Assembly: GCA_016218085.1 (NCBI GenBank)
Contig: JACREY010000012.1
Span: forward strand, 186,001-250,000
Reading direction: 5' to 3'
From: Ignavibacteriota bacterium
GTDB taxonomy: Bacteria; Bacteroidota; Ignavibacteria; Tepidaquicellales; Tepidaquicellaceae
Length of the DNA stretch: 64,000 nucleotides
Part shown: positions 1 through 8,096 of the stretch, one piece after another
Layout: every line of letters begins with the position of its first letter
Position numbering within the stretch: position 1 is the stretch's first letter
The notes under the pieces: model-generated
Database searches by the model: none
Told to the model about the DNA's origin: nothing
What the model saw: only the letters and a program-made list of their open reading frames with translations
Translations under genes and position numbers: made by a program

Positions 1-2225
1 ATCTGACCGAAGGGGTCAATGCCGAGTGAAGCATTGAAGTCAAAAGTCCAGCAGCCTCTGCCGTGAGTCGCGGCGAGGAGCAATCCCACCGACTGCTTAT
101 ACTTCAGGTCATAGACCTGGACAGACGGGAATCCGTTATTTATCGATACCCAGTTCGCACCATCGTTTGAGGATTTGAATACACCTATGTCAGTTCCGAC
201 AATCAGAGTACGGGGAGCGGCAGTTCTTAAAATTATTGAGTTTGCCGCAATATTCGGGAGGTTACCCGTAATATTTGTCCAGTTCGTTCCGTAGTTAGTT
301 GTTTTCCAAACGTGTATTCCGCCTGTGCCTGTAATGGTGGCATAGCAGACGGCATCATTTGTGTTATCAACCGCAAAATCGCTTACATAGGAAAATCCGG
401 TTTGAGTCTGCCAGTTTGCGCCGTTGTTCGTGGTAACGTGGATTTTTCCGTTAGATGTTCCGATGTAAATTTTATTAATATCGGTAGAGCTTATTCCTAT
501 TGCAGATACGCTTCCGCCTATGATAGTAGTAGTTGCAATTTGTGTCCAGCCCGATGAAGTTGTTGCAGTTTGAGCGTTTGTGGTTTTCCAAACATCAGCT
601 CTTCCGAATACAATTGTATTATGGTCGCCGGGAGCCATTTCATAAGGGTTGTAGAATAATCCTCCCGATGAACCGCTGGGAGTAAAGTTTGTGTATGAAG
701 TACCTGAATTAGCCGAACGCTGAACAGAGCCGTTTACATACTGTCCGTAAATGTAGTTTGGAGTAACGGGGTCAACCACTGTATATCCGCCGTCGCCGGT
801 ACTTCTCTGTACCCAGTTTGTTCCTCCGTTATTAGTATATTCTTTATTATTATCCTGTGTACCTCCGTGGAAATTCAACAGGTTTGTGGGGTCATAATCA
901 GCGCTTTGAAATTGTAGAGTCGAAATTGTTCTATTCAAATCCGTCCAATTTGTTCCGTCATTTGTAGATTTATAAACTCCGCCGTCCGAACAGCAATAAA
1001 GAATACTGCCTCTGTATTCGAGACGGTGTATATCGGCGTGGCACATAAGTGATGCGTTAGAAGTTGACCACCAGGATTTTTGTGTTAAGCTTGTTCCGCC
1101 TGTAGATGAGGCATAAACATCTATACCGCCGACGAGAACATAATTTTCGTTTGTTGGTTTTACCGTAACGGAATTGTCATACCATCCCTGAGAGCTAAGG
1201 TAGTTTGGAGTTGAAGCCTGCACAGTCCAGTTTGCTCCAGCATTAGTGGTTCTGTAAAGTCCTATTAAAGCTCCGCTTGAATTTGCAATGCTTGCGTAGA
1301 GAACATTCGGATTGCTTTTTGCCATAGCTAGGTGGATTCTGCCAAACGAGCCGGAAAGTCCGCCCGTAAGTGTAGTCCAGGAAGTTCCTCCGTCAGTTGA
1401 TTTTTTTATAACTCCCGCGCTTGTACCGCCGGCTGCAATGTAAATTATTTGGGGAGTTGTCGGATGAAGAATAATGCAGTTTACATTATTTCCGCTTCCT
1501 GTATTTGTCCAGTTAACTCCTGCATTGGTTGATTTAAATACTGCGGTGTTTGTAGCCGCAAAAACTATATTTGAATTTGTCGGGTCAATAGCCATCATCG
1601 AGCACCTATTACCAACCTGGCTTGAAGTTGCAACCTGCACCCAGGTAGCGCCTGCATTGGTTGATTTATATATACCGTTTCCGTATTGGCTATCCAGAGA
1701 GTAATTCAATTCGCCTGTACCGAGGTAAACTACATTCGGATTCATCTGGTCAACCACCACATCACCGCATGCAAGGGTGGCGAGGTTGAAGGTAAGCTCT
1801 GTCCAGGTAACTCCTCCGTCTATAGTTTTCCATACACCGCCCTGAGCCGCGGCAATATACATTATATTCGGATCAGTGGGATGGAATGCAATTGAATTTG
1901 TTCTTCCCGAAATATAATTATTTCCGGTAACATTATAAAATAAACCCGTGGGATTTATGCTAACCCAGTTAGTTGCTCTTGTTAAGCTTCCCTGAATGTA
2001 CCTATCGTCAGGCATCTGGCTTTTTTGAATCAGGGCATTAGAATATGCATCAGGTGGAATCACCATTCCCGGTCCGCCTGCTCTTCTCATCAGGAAAAAT
2101 TCCTGGCGAGCTAAAATGCTTTCGCTTGTTTCGTTTTCTTCGGGCTCCTGCGGAAATATATTTCCTAACGGAAGAAGAAATGAAAACGCTATAAAAAATG
2201 AAAATAATAAAATGTTCTTTTTCAA
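1..2225 (-). CDS. Secreted beta-propeller (sortilin/BNR/YCF48-like) protein, 3' end cut by window
   Basis: The reading frame stays open for 741 codons from a TTG start to the left window edge; I checked it codon by codon and found no stop. The first 25 or so residues are a Lys-start hydrophobic signal peptide. The rest is built of repeats carrying T-x-N-x-G-x-x-W turns (for example STNAGATW, TTNGGTNW-like and TTNNGANW), typical of sortilin/BNR/YCF48 propellers found on secreted cargo. The visible C-terminal part has ATHGRGCW, a motif common near the end of such propellers. Any T9SS sorting domain would lie beyond the edge, so its presence is only expected. The TTG start is chosen because it leads directly into the signal peptide and no ATG is near. 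The ligand is unknown; propellers of this kind usually serve binding or adhesion. Confidence 0.85.
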   Translation of the reverse strand, partial: MKKNILLFSFFIAFSFLLPLGNIFPQEPEENETSESILARQEFFLMRRAGGPGMVIPPDAYSNALIQKSQMPDDRYIQGSLTRATNWVSINPTGLFYNVTGNNYISGRTNSIAFHPTDPNIMYIAAAQGGVWKTIDGGVTWTELTFNLATLACGDVVVDQMNPNVVYLGTGELNYSLDSQYGNGIYKSTNAGATWVQVATSSQVGNRCSMMAIDPTNSNIVFAATNTAVFKSTNAGVNWTNTGSGNNVNCIILHPTTPQIIYIAAGGTSAGVIKKSTDGGTSWTTLTGGLSGSFGRIHLAMAKSNPNVLYASIANSSGALIGLYRTTNAGANWTVQASTPNYLSSQGWYDNSVTVKPTNENYVLVGGIDVYASSTGGTSLTQKSWWSTSNASLMCHADIHRLEYRGSILYCCSDGGVYKSTNDGTNWTDLNRTISTLQFQSADYDPTNLLNFHGGTQDNNKEYTNNGGTNWVQRSTGDGGYTVVDPVTPNYIYGQYVNGSVQRSANSGTSYTNFTPSGSSGGLFYNPYEMAPGDHNTIVFGRADVWKTTNAQTATTSSGWTQIATTTIIGGSVSAIGISSTDINKIYIGTSNGKIHVTTNNGANWQTQTGFSYVSDFAVDNTNDAVCYATITGTGGIHVWKTTNYGTNWTNITGNLPNIAANSIILRTAAPRTLIVGTDIGVFKSSNDGANWVSINNGFPSVQVYDLKYKQSVGLLLAATHGRGCWTFDFNASLGIDPFGQ

Positions 2226-2252
2226 AATTGTGCTAAATTTTAATTTATAAAA

Positions 2253-2268
2253 CTATTATACAAATATA
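2253..2268 (-). promoter_or_regulatory. Possible Bacteroidota-type promoter (-7 element TATATTTG)
   Basis: On the minus strand TATATTTG fits the TAnnTTTG -7 element known from Bacteroidota sigma factors. It lies about 36 bases upstream of the TTG start of the beta-propeller gene. No convincing -33 TTTG was found at the usual distance, so this is tentative. Confidence 0.3.
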
Positions 2269-2371
2269 TTAAAAAATGATTTAAATAAATGGTAAGAAAA
2301 AATAAGACAATAGCTCAATTTCTTTTAAAATTAAGCTATTAATTAATATTACTTATTCCCCTAAATAATTT

Positions 2372-2803
2372 TTAAACAATATTCACATTATTTACCACTT
2401 CCACATTTCCTTTTACCATAGACCACACAGGGCAGATGCTTTCGGAAAGCTGAATTACTTTTTCCATATCTTCATCTTTTACATCGGAGGAGTTTATATT
2501 TATATTCAGATAAACGGTTTTTAATCCTGTCGGGTGTTCCTGTTTCCGGATTCCTTTAGATTCTATTTCGAATCCCTTTATTTCCTTTTTCATTTTTCTA
2601 AGTATCGAAAGCACGGCACTTCCAACGCAGGAAGACAGGCTCAGGAGAAACAGCTCCAATGAAGTATAGCCGAGATTATCGCCGAGAGGGGGAGTATAAT
2701 CAATGGATACAGGCGGATTACTGTCGGCTGTGCCCGAGAAATTCAGTTTATTATTTATTAAAACCACTTTTGCGAGAAGTTCTTTAGATTTGTCAGTCTG
2801 CAT
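2372..2803 (-). CDS. OsmC/Ohr family protein (thiol peroxidase-like)
   Basis: A 143-residue member of the OsmC/Ohr family, whose members reduce organic hydroperoxides through two cysteines. The first cysteine sits in LSSCVGSAV (about residue 59) on the long central helix. The second is in ESICPVWSMVKGNVEV (about residue 124), the standard C-terminal family motif. Residues YTPPLGDNLGYTSLELFL match the family's substrate-pocket segment. A longer reading starts at a TTG 33 bases upstream, but the ATG gives the usual family length and is preferred. It lies between two secreted-protein genes with its own orientation-matched spacing; no operon partner is evident. The actual substrate cannot be read from the sequence. 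Confidence 0.88.
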   Translation of the reverse strand: MQTDKSKELLAKVVLINNKLNFSGTADSNPPVSIDYTPPLGDNLGYTSLELFLLSLSSCVGSAVLSILRKMKKEIKGFEIESKGIRKQEHPTGLKTVYLNININSSDVKDEDMEKVIQLSESICPVWSMVKGNVEVVNNVNIV

Positions 2804-2877
2804 ATATTTGAGTTTTATTTGAGAATGATAATGCAATTTACTTTTTACTGAATAAAAAAAATATGTAAACTATAAAT

Positions 2878-2913
2878 AAAAAAATCCCCGCAGAATATCT
2901 CCGCAGGGATTTA
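2878..2913 (-). terminator. Rho-independent terminator after the M28 peptidase gene
   Basis: On the minus strand a 13-bp stem (AAATCCCTGCGGA paired with TTCTGCGGGGATTT, two G-U pairs) with a 5-base loop is followed by a run of seven T. It begins 16 bases past the peptidase stop codon. The stem is nearly the same as that of the terminator at 5036-5073. Confidence 0.88.
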
Positions 2914-2928
2914 TGGGAAAGGGTGTTG

Positions 2929-4917
2929 CTATTTAATCAACATCATTTTCTTAACTTCGGAAAAAGTGTTTGTCTGAAGCCTGCAGAAATATGCGCCCGA
3001 AGGCAGAGCTGATGCATCCCAGACTGCCGAATACAGTCCTGCCGTTTGCATTTCACTGACAAGCGTTTTTATTTCTTTTCCGAGCATGTCGTAAATTTTC
3101 AGAGTAACAAAAGTTTTTTCGGGCAGGGAATATTTTATTGTTGTTACGGGATTGAACGGATTCGGATAATTCTGATACAGGCTATACTTTTCGGGAATAA
3201 TATTTTCTTCTTTCTTTACTGAAATCGGGCTTGAATATTTTATGCTGAGATTCCAGTTTAGCAGTGTGCCTGTGTTTCCCGTCCTGATATCGAATATTCT
3301 CAGTATCCAGTTTCCCTGCATCTGCACATTGTTAAAACCCGTGAATGCCTGCTGTGGCCTGAACCATCCTGTAAACGGGGGAGTTCCCTGGCTTATGCTC
3401 ATATCTGCGGTATCGTGGAATGTCGTGTTGGTGTAATTTTGTCCGTTGTTTCCGTTGAACTGGCTGAGGTTAACGATTACTCCTCCTTTTATAAGTGAAA
3501 TCAGAATGTCACCGTCGTTTGAATGGTTTATGTTCAGGTTCACTTTTACATCCTGTACATTTCCAGCATTGGGTATATAAATTGTATCGTAAGTGTACTG
3601 GTTATCCAAAACAGGTTTCTGATGGTTTGAACTGAAAGATGCGTTTGAATAAACATAATATGTAAGAACCTGGGGAGGCGGAACTATTCCCGGAGGATTC
3701 ACCCCTGAAGCACCTGCGGGATAGGATACATAATAAGCACCGGAAGAATCCTGTGCGGCGATATAATAGGAAATCTGAGAGCCGGCCGGTTGTCCCGGAA
3801 TTTTAAACCTGTAAAGTTGCCCTGTTATTTCAAAAGCATTTACAAACTGGTATGGTCCGCTGCCTACTTTATAATAAAGTCTGGGAGCATTTGCACCTGA
3901 AGCAACAGGGACGCCGAAAACAATACCGGCATCAGCTATTCTTTCGGTTGTAAGCGAAGTCGAGGCAAGGGGCTGGTGGTTAATTGAATAAATCAGCTCG
4001 TTCGCAAGCGACAAGACGGCAGCAAGGTTAGCACGGGCATTGTTTCTGAAAAAATTCATATTAAAAACGCCGAAAATATCTCCGAGAGAATGGTAATACG
4101 GATTGAAATCACCGACCGGCTCGATAGAAGTTATCGCTCCTATTCCGTAGCTCCAGAATGCTAAATGGTCTGAGCCCGCAGCATTGAAAGCTTTTATAGG
4201 AGTGAGGTTAATATTATAAAGCTGGTAGGACCTGATAAGCATATCTGCAAGAAAATCGCATCCCTGAGAAGTCATTATTCTGATAAGCCCGTCATTATTG
4301 CCGTCCCAGGCAATCATATCCATATTAAAGACTCCTAACACCCAGGAACTTGTATCGTGGTAGCAGGAATCAGCATATCCATAAGCCCCCAGCAGTCCGA
4401 TTTCCTCTTCATCGAACGCAATGAACTCAATTGTGAATTTTGAATTATAATTTGCCAGAAGCCTTGCCGCTTCAAGCACAGCGGCGACTCCCGAGCCGTT
4501 GTCATCGGAGCCTTTCATAGTATCGAGCGGACCCAGTCCCGACCTGATATTATCATAATGCGCGCCGATAATTATTTTCAGATTTGGATTTTCGTACCCT
4601 GTTTTTCTTGCTATTACATTTACATTGTGAGCGTTATTATACTGAAGCCTTGCAGGGATTCCGAACGACTGAAATTTTTCAAGAATATACTGCGCTGCCA
4701 TCTGGTTGGCAGGGGAGTTTGCGTGGCGCGAATAAATCCTGTAAGGTGCATTATTAATTGCTATTACAGTATCGCCGCTTAATTCCCTAACGTACTTTCC
4801 CATTGCCTGATTCGACATCAGGTTTATTACAGAGTCGATTTTGTGGCTGTAGATAATCTGTGAAAAAACAGCAGAAGGAAAAAGGGCGATAATTAAGAAT
4901 AGTAAATACTTTTTCAT
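2929..4917 (-). CDS. Secreted M28-family metallopeptidase with P-domain and T9SS sorting domain
   Basis: A 662-residue zinc exopeptidase, probably an aminopeptidase acting at or outside the cell surface. Residues 1-20 are a signal peptide ending VFSQ. The M28 catalytic domain spans about 60-310, with the dizinc ligands and catalytic acid visible in order: H120 (GAHYDN), D139 (SDDNGSG), E171-E172 (EEIGLLG), D200 (NMDM) and H251 (GSDHLAFW). Residues about 430-570 form a proprotein-convertase-type P-domain (HSNDGDILISL, GNWILRIFD). The last 75 residues are a T9SS sorting domain (YQNYPNPFNPVTTIKY, ending KKMMLIK), which routes the protein through the outer membrane. The gene is monocistronic with its own terminator. 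The exact peptide preference is not visible. Confidence 0.93.
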   Translation of the reverse strand: MKKYLLFLIIALFPSAVFSQIIYSHKIDSVINLMSNQAMGKYVRELSGDTVIAINNAPYRIYSRHANSPANQMAAQYILEKFQSFGIPARLQYNNAHNVNVIARKTGYENPNLKIIIGAHYDNIRSGLGPLDTMKGSDDNGSGVAAVLEAARLLANYNSKFTIEFIAFDEEEIGLLGAYGYADSCYHDTSSWVLGVFNMDMIAWDGNNDGLIRIMTSQGCDFLADMLIRSYQLYNINLTPIKAFNAAGSDHLAFWSYGIGAITSIEPVGDFNPYYHSLGDIFGVFNMNFFRNNARANLAAVLSLANELIYSINHQPLASTSLTTERIADAGIVFGVPVASGANAPRLYYKVGSGPYQFVNAFEITGQLYRFKIPGQPAGSQISYYIAAQDSSGAYYVSYPAGASGVNPPGIVPPPQVLTYYVYSNASFSSNHQKPVLDNQYTYDTIYIPNAGNVQDVKVNLNINHSNDGDILISLIKGGVIVNLSQFNGNNGQNYTNTTFHDTADMSISQGTPPFTGWFRPQQAFTGFNNVQMQGNWILRIFDIRTGNTGTLLNWNLSIKYSSPISVKKEENIIPEKYSLYQNYPNPFNPVTTIKYSLPEKTFVTLKIYDMLGKEIKTLVSEMQTAGLYSAVWDASALPSGAYFCRLQTNTFSEVKKMMLIK

Positions 4918-5035
4918 AGCCGTATTATTTTAATTAATAAAATTTTTTTAATTAAACGGCATAATACGAGAAGAGGCTTAATATTATATACGGTATATAA
5001 TAATTTTGGTTTCGGAATAAATAACCGGTTTGAAA

Positions 5036-5073
5036 ATAAAAAATCCCCGCGGATTTACTCCGCAGGGATTTTT
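5036..5073 (-). terminator. Rho-independent terminator after small secreted protein gene
   Basis: On the minus strand a stem of AATCCCTGCGGA paired with TCCGCGGGGATT, with a 5-base loop, is followed by a T run. It is preceded by A residues, so it could act in both directions. It lies just past the stop of the 118-residue secreted protein gene and repeats the stem found at 2878-2913. Confidence 0.85.
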
Positions 5074-5095
5074 ATAATTATAAGTCAGGTCGCGC

Positions 5096-5452
5096 TTATC
5101 CGGCTCTGCGGTAAAGTGTCCATTCTTCGCCGGTTTCCAGATTGGATACTTTTATGTAATCCTGTGTGCGGTAATAATCCACGATGAATTTCTTGCCGGC
5201 TCCGTCTTTTACGGTATAGGCAAATCCGCCGCCATCTACATCTTCAAGATTGGTATAATCTATAATATCGAAGGGCAGCCACTGGTTATTGTAAGAAAAT
5301 TCAACCTTGATAACCTGTGTATTATTAGTATTACAGGTTAAAAGCACGGAAAAGCTGGTTCCGTCGTAAGTGAAATATGACTGGGCATTGGATTTTGAAG
5401 AAAACACGAATAAAACTGCAAAAAGGAACAGGAAGAGAGATATTTTTTTCAT
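5096..5452 (-). CDS. Small secreted protein of unknown function
   Basis: The 118-residue product has an evident signal peptide (residues 1-23, Lys-start, hydrophobic core rich in Phe, cleavage after SNAQ). There is no lipobox cysteine, so a soluble periplasmic or exported protein is more likely than a lipoprotein. The mature part is rich in Tyr, Thr and Asp and looks beta-rich: short strands such as YFTYDGTSFSVLL, VIKVEFSY and WTLYRRAG. It carries no T9SS sorting domain. I do not recognise a family. It has its own terminator and stands alone. Confidence 0.75.
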   Translation of the reverse strand: MKKISLFLFLFAVLFVFSSKSNAQSYFTYDGTSFSVLLTCNTNNTQVIKVEFSYNNQWLPFDIIDYTNLEDVDGGGFAYTVKDGAGKKFIVDYYRTQDYIKVSNLETGEEWTLYRRAG

Positions 5453-5536
5453 AGTTATTTTTATTAATTTAACAATAATTAATAAATAACAGAAAACAGG
5501 GGAAATAGTTCCATAAAAAACCGGCAGAGTGAAAAT

Positions 5537-5574
5537 AAAAAACCCTCCGATAACTATGTATCAGAGGGTTTTTT
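5537..5574 (-). terminator. Rho-independent terminator after tRNA-Leu
   Basis: A six-A/six-T flanked stem (CCCTC and GATA paired with TATC and GAGGG, one c/a mismatch) ends three bases from the mature tRNA 3' end. Because it has A on one side and T on the other it could stop transcription from both directions. Confidence 0.82.
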
Positions 5575-5576
5575 CG

Positions 5577-5662
5577 TGCCCGAGATCGGAATCGAACCGA
5601 TACTGCCCTTACAGGCAACAGGATTTTAAGTCCTGCGCGTCTACCAATTCCGCCACTCGGGC
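5577..5662 (-). tRNA. tRNA-Leu (anticodon UAA)
   Basis: An 86-base class II tRNA on the minus strand. The acceptor stem GCCCGAG pairs perfectly with CTCGGGC, followed by discriminator A. The anticodon stem CAGGA/TCCTG encloses CTTAAAA, giving anticodon TAA for leucine UUA codons. A long variable arm (TTGCCTGTAAGGGCAGT region) and the T-arm GGTTCGATTCC are present. CCA is not encoded (ACG follows). A TATAGT hexamer five bases upstream may be the -10 element. Two damaged copies of the 5' end and leader lie directly upstream. Confidence 0.97.
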
Positions 5663-5745
5663 GAGTGACTATACTCTTTTCAAGAACAATTTTTTTCAAA
5701 CAATCCCGATACATCGGGACGCACTACCAATTCCGCCACTCGGGC
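5663..5745 (-). repeat. Truncated tRNA-Leu repeat unit 1 (leader, hairpin, tRNA 5' end)
   Basis: This 83-base unit sits directly upstream of the intact tRNA. Read on the minus strand it starts with the first 22 bases of the tRNA (acceptor strand and D-arm: GCCCGAGTGGCGGAATTGG plus TAG). It then switches to TGCG and a TCCCGATGTATCGGGA hairpin, and continues with the same leader (TTGTTCTTGAAAAGAGTATAG) that precedes the functional gene. It has no anticodon or 3' half, so it cannot be a working tRNA. Confidence 0.9.
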
Positions 5746-5829
5746 GAGTGACTATACTCTTTTCAAGAACAATTTTATTTTCCAATGATCCCGATACATC
5801 GGGACGCACTACAAATTCCGCCACCGGGC
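5746..5829 (-). repeat. Truncated tRNA-Leu repeat unit 2 (more diverged)
   Basis: A second tandem copy of the same unit, 84 bases, with the same hairpin and leader. The tRNA-derived 5' end is decayed: a base is missing from the acceptor strand (GCCCGGTGG) and one changed in the D-loop. The order on the minus strand is unit 2, unit 1, intact tRNA, which suggests stepwise tandem duplication followed by decay. Confidence 0.87.
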
Positions 5830-5905
5830 TGAGGAATTATTAAATTACTAAAATTTCCAAAAAATTTCACTACCAAAATTTCTGTTTCTCATTAATTCCG
5901 CTTTT

Positions 5906-7888
5906 TTACTCATTTCCCTGCGGTAAACCCAGCATTTTTTGTTTTATCATACGGTTTGCTGTCTGAATCATCGAGTATGTATAAATCCTCATGCTGTCCG
6001 CAAGCGCAGAGTTTTGCTGTATGTAGTTTGTAAGGTCTTTTGATTTATATTTGTAAAGCCCGTCTGCTCCGCCGATTCTCATTATCAGGTAATAGTCGCT
6101 GCCTATGCATCCGAACTTATCATCCGATGAAAAATATGCATACGGCCTCTGCTCTTTTCTCAGGTCAATGCCGAACGTATTGTTTACGTAAGGGATTTTC
6201 AGGTATCCCATAAGCGTGGGAAAAAGGTCTATCTGGAGTCCCGGGTTTTTATATTCAGCGGGGCTGATAAGCTCAGGCGCATAGAAAATCATAGGTGAGT
6301 GAAAATAAGACAACGGCACATCGTATGTCGGGTCGAAATTCTGTCCGTGGTCGCCTATGAATGCGAATATCGTATTTTCGAACCATTCCTGCTTCTGTGC
6401 ACTTTTAAAGAATTCCGAAATTGCCCAGTCCGTATATTCAAAAAGCATTTCATAAGCATCGGTCATAGTCGGTTTGAATTCACTTTTCTTCGGCAGTGAA
6501 AGCGATTCGTGAGAGGATATTGTGAGTATCACGGCAAGGAAAGGTTGTTTCTTCGCTGACTCTTCGCTTAAAACCGGCACAGCATACCGGTACATTGTAT
6601 TATCGTGGACGCCCCACTCAGTAATTTCCGCATCTTTTGGATAGTCGTCCTGGCTGTAAATCCTGTCGAAGTCGTTTGCGGATAGGAAGCTGTTCATATT
6701 GTCAAACTTTTTATCTCCCGAGCAGAAGAAAATTGTCCTGTATCCGTTTCTATGCAGTGTGTTTGAAACACCGCTGAGTTTTTGACCGTTGACTTCAGTT
6801 GAGGAAAAAGGTTTTGAATTTAAAATTGACGGAATGGAGAACAGTGTCGAAAATACTCCGCTGTATGTATGCATTCCCGCAGTATAAACATTATCGAAGA
6901 CGGCGGCAACCCGTGTCAGACTGTCGATGAAAGGCATAAAGTTCTTTTTGTTTCCGTAGCGTTTAAGCTGGTGAGTGCTAAGGCTCTCCACCAGGAATAT
7001 TACTACATTCGGCTTTGCTGATGCTGTATCAAATGTCACATCCCTTGCTATGGGTGAATCGTATTTTTGCTTTACGTTCAGAAATCTCTGCGCATTTTGC
7101 ACTGCGTCTTTATCGCTCATTATTTTCGGATTTTTTTCTTTGTAGCTTTCGAAAAATGTGAACAGGGGATTCAGTCCGAGCTGATTCGGGAATGAATACT
7201 GTGAGAAAAATGAATCTGCTGTGCGAAGCGGAAAGACCTTGTAGTTCAGGTTTCCCCTGATCCCGTTGAAAATCAGGAATCCGAAAACAATGAAATAAAT
7301 AATCTTTGTGTAAACCCTGCTTTCCCTGCAGTGGTTCGAAAGGATTGTTTTATTAGCGATAATTTTAATCCAGAAGCAGAATGCCGCCGACAGCACAAGA
7401 AAAAGTCCGATATACGGATAATAAGTTACGGTGGAAAATCTTGATTTAATCATAAGCCCGATATCTTCCGTCCAGTTCAGTATGCTGTTTGTAAGCCGTG
7501 AATTAAAATAGGAGAAAAACGGAATATCGGTCGAATGAATTGCGATTGCAAAAATGTAAAATATAAAAAGTAAAAATATTGCCGTGTAATTAAAAATTTT
7601 TCTTGCAGGTCTGATGAAATATCCAAGGAATATAAAAGCAAAAGGAAGCAGTAAAATATATGAGTTCACTGCCGCATCGAAAAGTCCGCCCCTGTTTATC
7701 ACTGCAAAGACCAGAGTGCCGAATGGCACGCTTTGAGTCTGGTCAGTATTCATCAGGAGCAGAATAACCCTGAATATACCCGTAAGCAGCATTCCCGAAA
7801 TAAAAACAAGTACCAGAAAAGATATCTGCGGTGGAATTTTCGTGAAAAATGGGGCTTTTTGAGTATTTGTGTCGTTTTCTAAACCCAT
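5906..7888 (-). CDS. LtaS/sulfatase-like membrane phosphotransferase
   Basis: A 660-residue inner-membrane protein of the alkaline-phosphatase superfamily (lipoteichoic acid synthase/MdoB/EptA-like). Five hydrophobic segments (about 22-46, 56-90, 100-118, 158-176 and 195-210) precede a periplasmic sulfatase-fold domain starting near residue 290. Metal and catalytic residues are visible: E301 (FLVESLS), T341 as probable nucleophile (MHTYSGVFST), H460 (ISSHESL), D513-H514 (IGDHGQNF) and H530 (YFHSPMIFY). Such enzymes move phosphoglycerol or phosphoethanolamine from phospholipid onto glycans or lipids. The donor and acceptor cannot be told here. It stands alone, divergent from the SpoIIE gene. 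Confidence 0.85.
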   Translation of the reverse strand: MGLENDTNTQKAPFFTKIPPQISFLVLVFISGMLLTGIFRVILLLMNTDQTQSVPFGTLVFAVINRGGLFDAAVNSYILLLPFAFIFLGYFIRPARKIFNYTAIFLLFIFYIFAIAIHSTDIPFFSYFNSRLTNSILNWTEDIGLMIKSRFSTVTYYPYIGLFLVLSAAFCFWIKIIANKTILSNHCRESRVYTKIIYFIVFGFLIFNGIRGNLNYKVFPLRTADSFFSQYSFPNQLGLNPLFTFFESYKEKNPKIMSDKDAVQNAQRFLNVKQKYDSPIARDVTFDTASAKPNVVIFLVESLSTHQLKRYGNKKNFMPFIDSLTRVAAVFDNVYTAGMHTYSGVFSTLFSIPSILNSKPFSSTEVNGQKLSGVSNTLHRNGYRTIFFCSGDKKFDNMNSFLSANDFDRIYSQDDYPKDAEITEWGVHDNTMYRYAVPVLSEESAKKQPFLAVILTISSHESLSLPKKSEFKPTMTDAYEMLFEYTDWAISEFFKSAQKQEWFENTIFAFIGDHGQNFDPTYDVPLSYFHSPMIFYAPELISPAEYKNPGLQIDLFPTLMGYLKIPYVNNTFGIDLRKEQRPYAYFSSDDKFGCIGSDYYLIMRIGGADGLYKYKSKDLTNYIQQNSALADSMRIYTYSMIQTANRMIKQKMLGLPQGNE

Positions 7889-8096
7889 AATTTATCTGTA
7901 ATTAAAAATAAATTCACTGATTTTGTAAAAATTTACAATTAATTTACTAAAAATATATAATAGTATCAAACCGAATAGAATTTTGGAAACCCTTAAGAAA
8001 AACACTCGTAGATAAAAGCAGGTGATAATGCTAACTAACGGCTCCGGTGCACAGGAATTAATTAATAATTTAAGTTCAGCATAAAAGAAAAATATT

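Noticed and set aside
312-1895. Plus-strand open frames in the first 2.2 kb
   Set aside because: They are shadows of the minus-strand propeller gene, which stays open for 741 codons with clear repeat motifs.
5663-5829. Two extra tRNA genes or an integrative-element attachment site
   Set aside because: The copies lack anticodon and 3' half, and the duplicated part is the 5' end; no integrase is found nearby.
5469-5843. Open frames on both strands across the tRNA-Leu region
   Set aside because: They overlap the tRNA, its terminator and the tandem tRNA-derived repeats, and have no signal of being translated.
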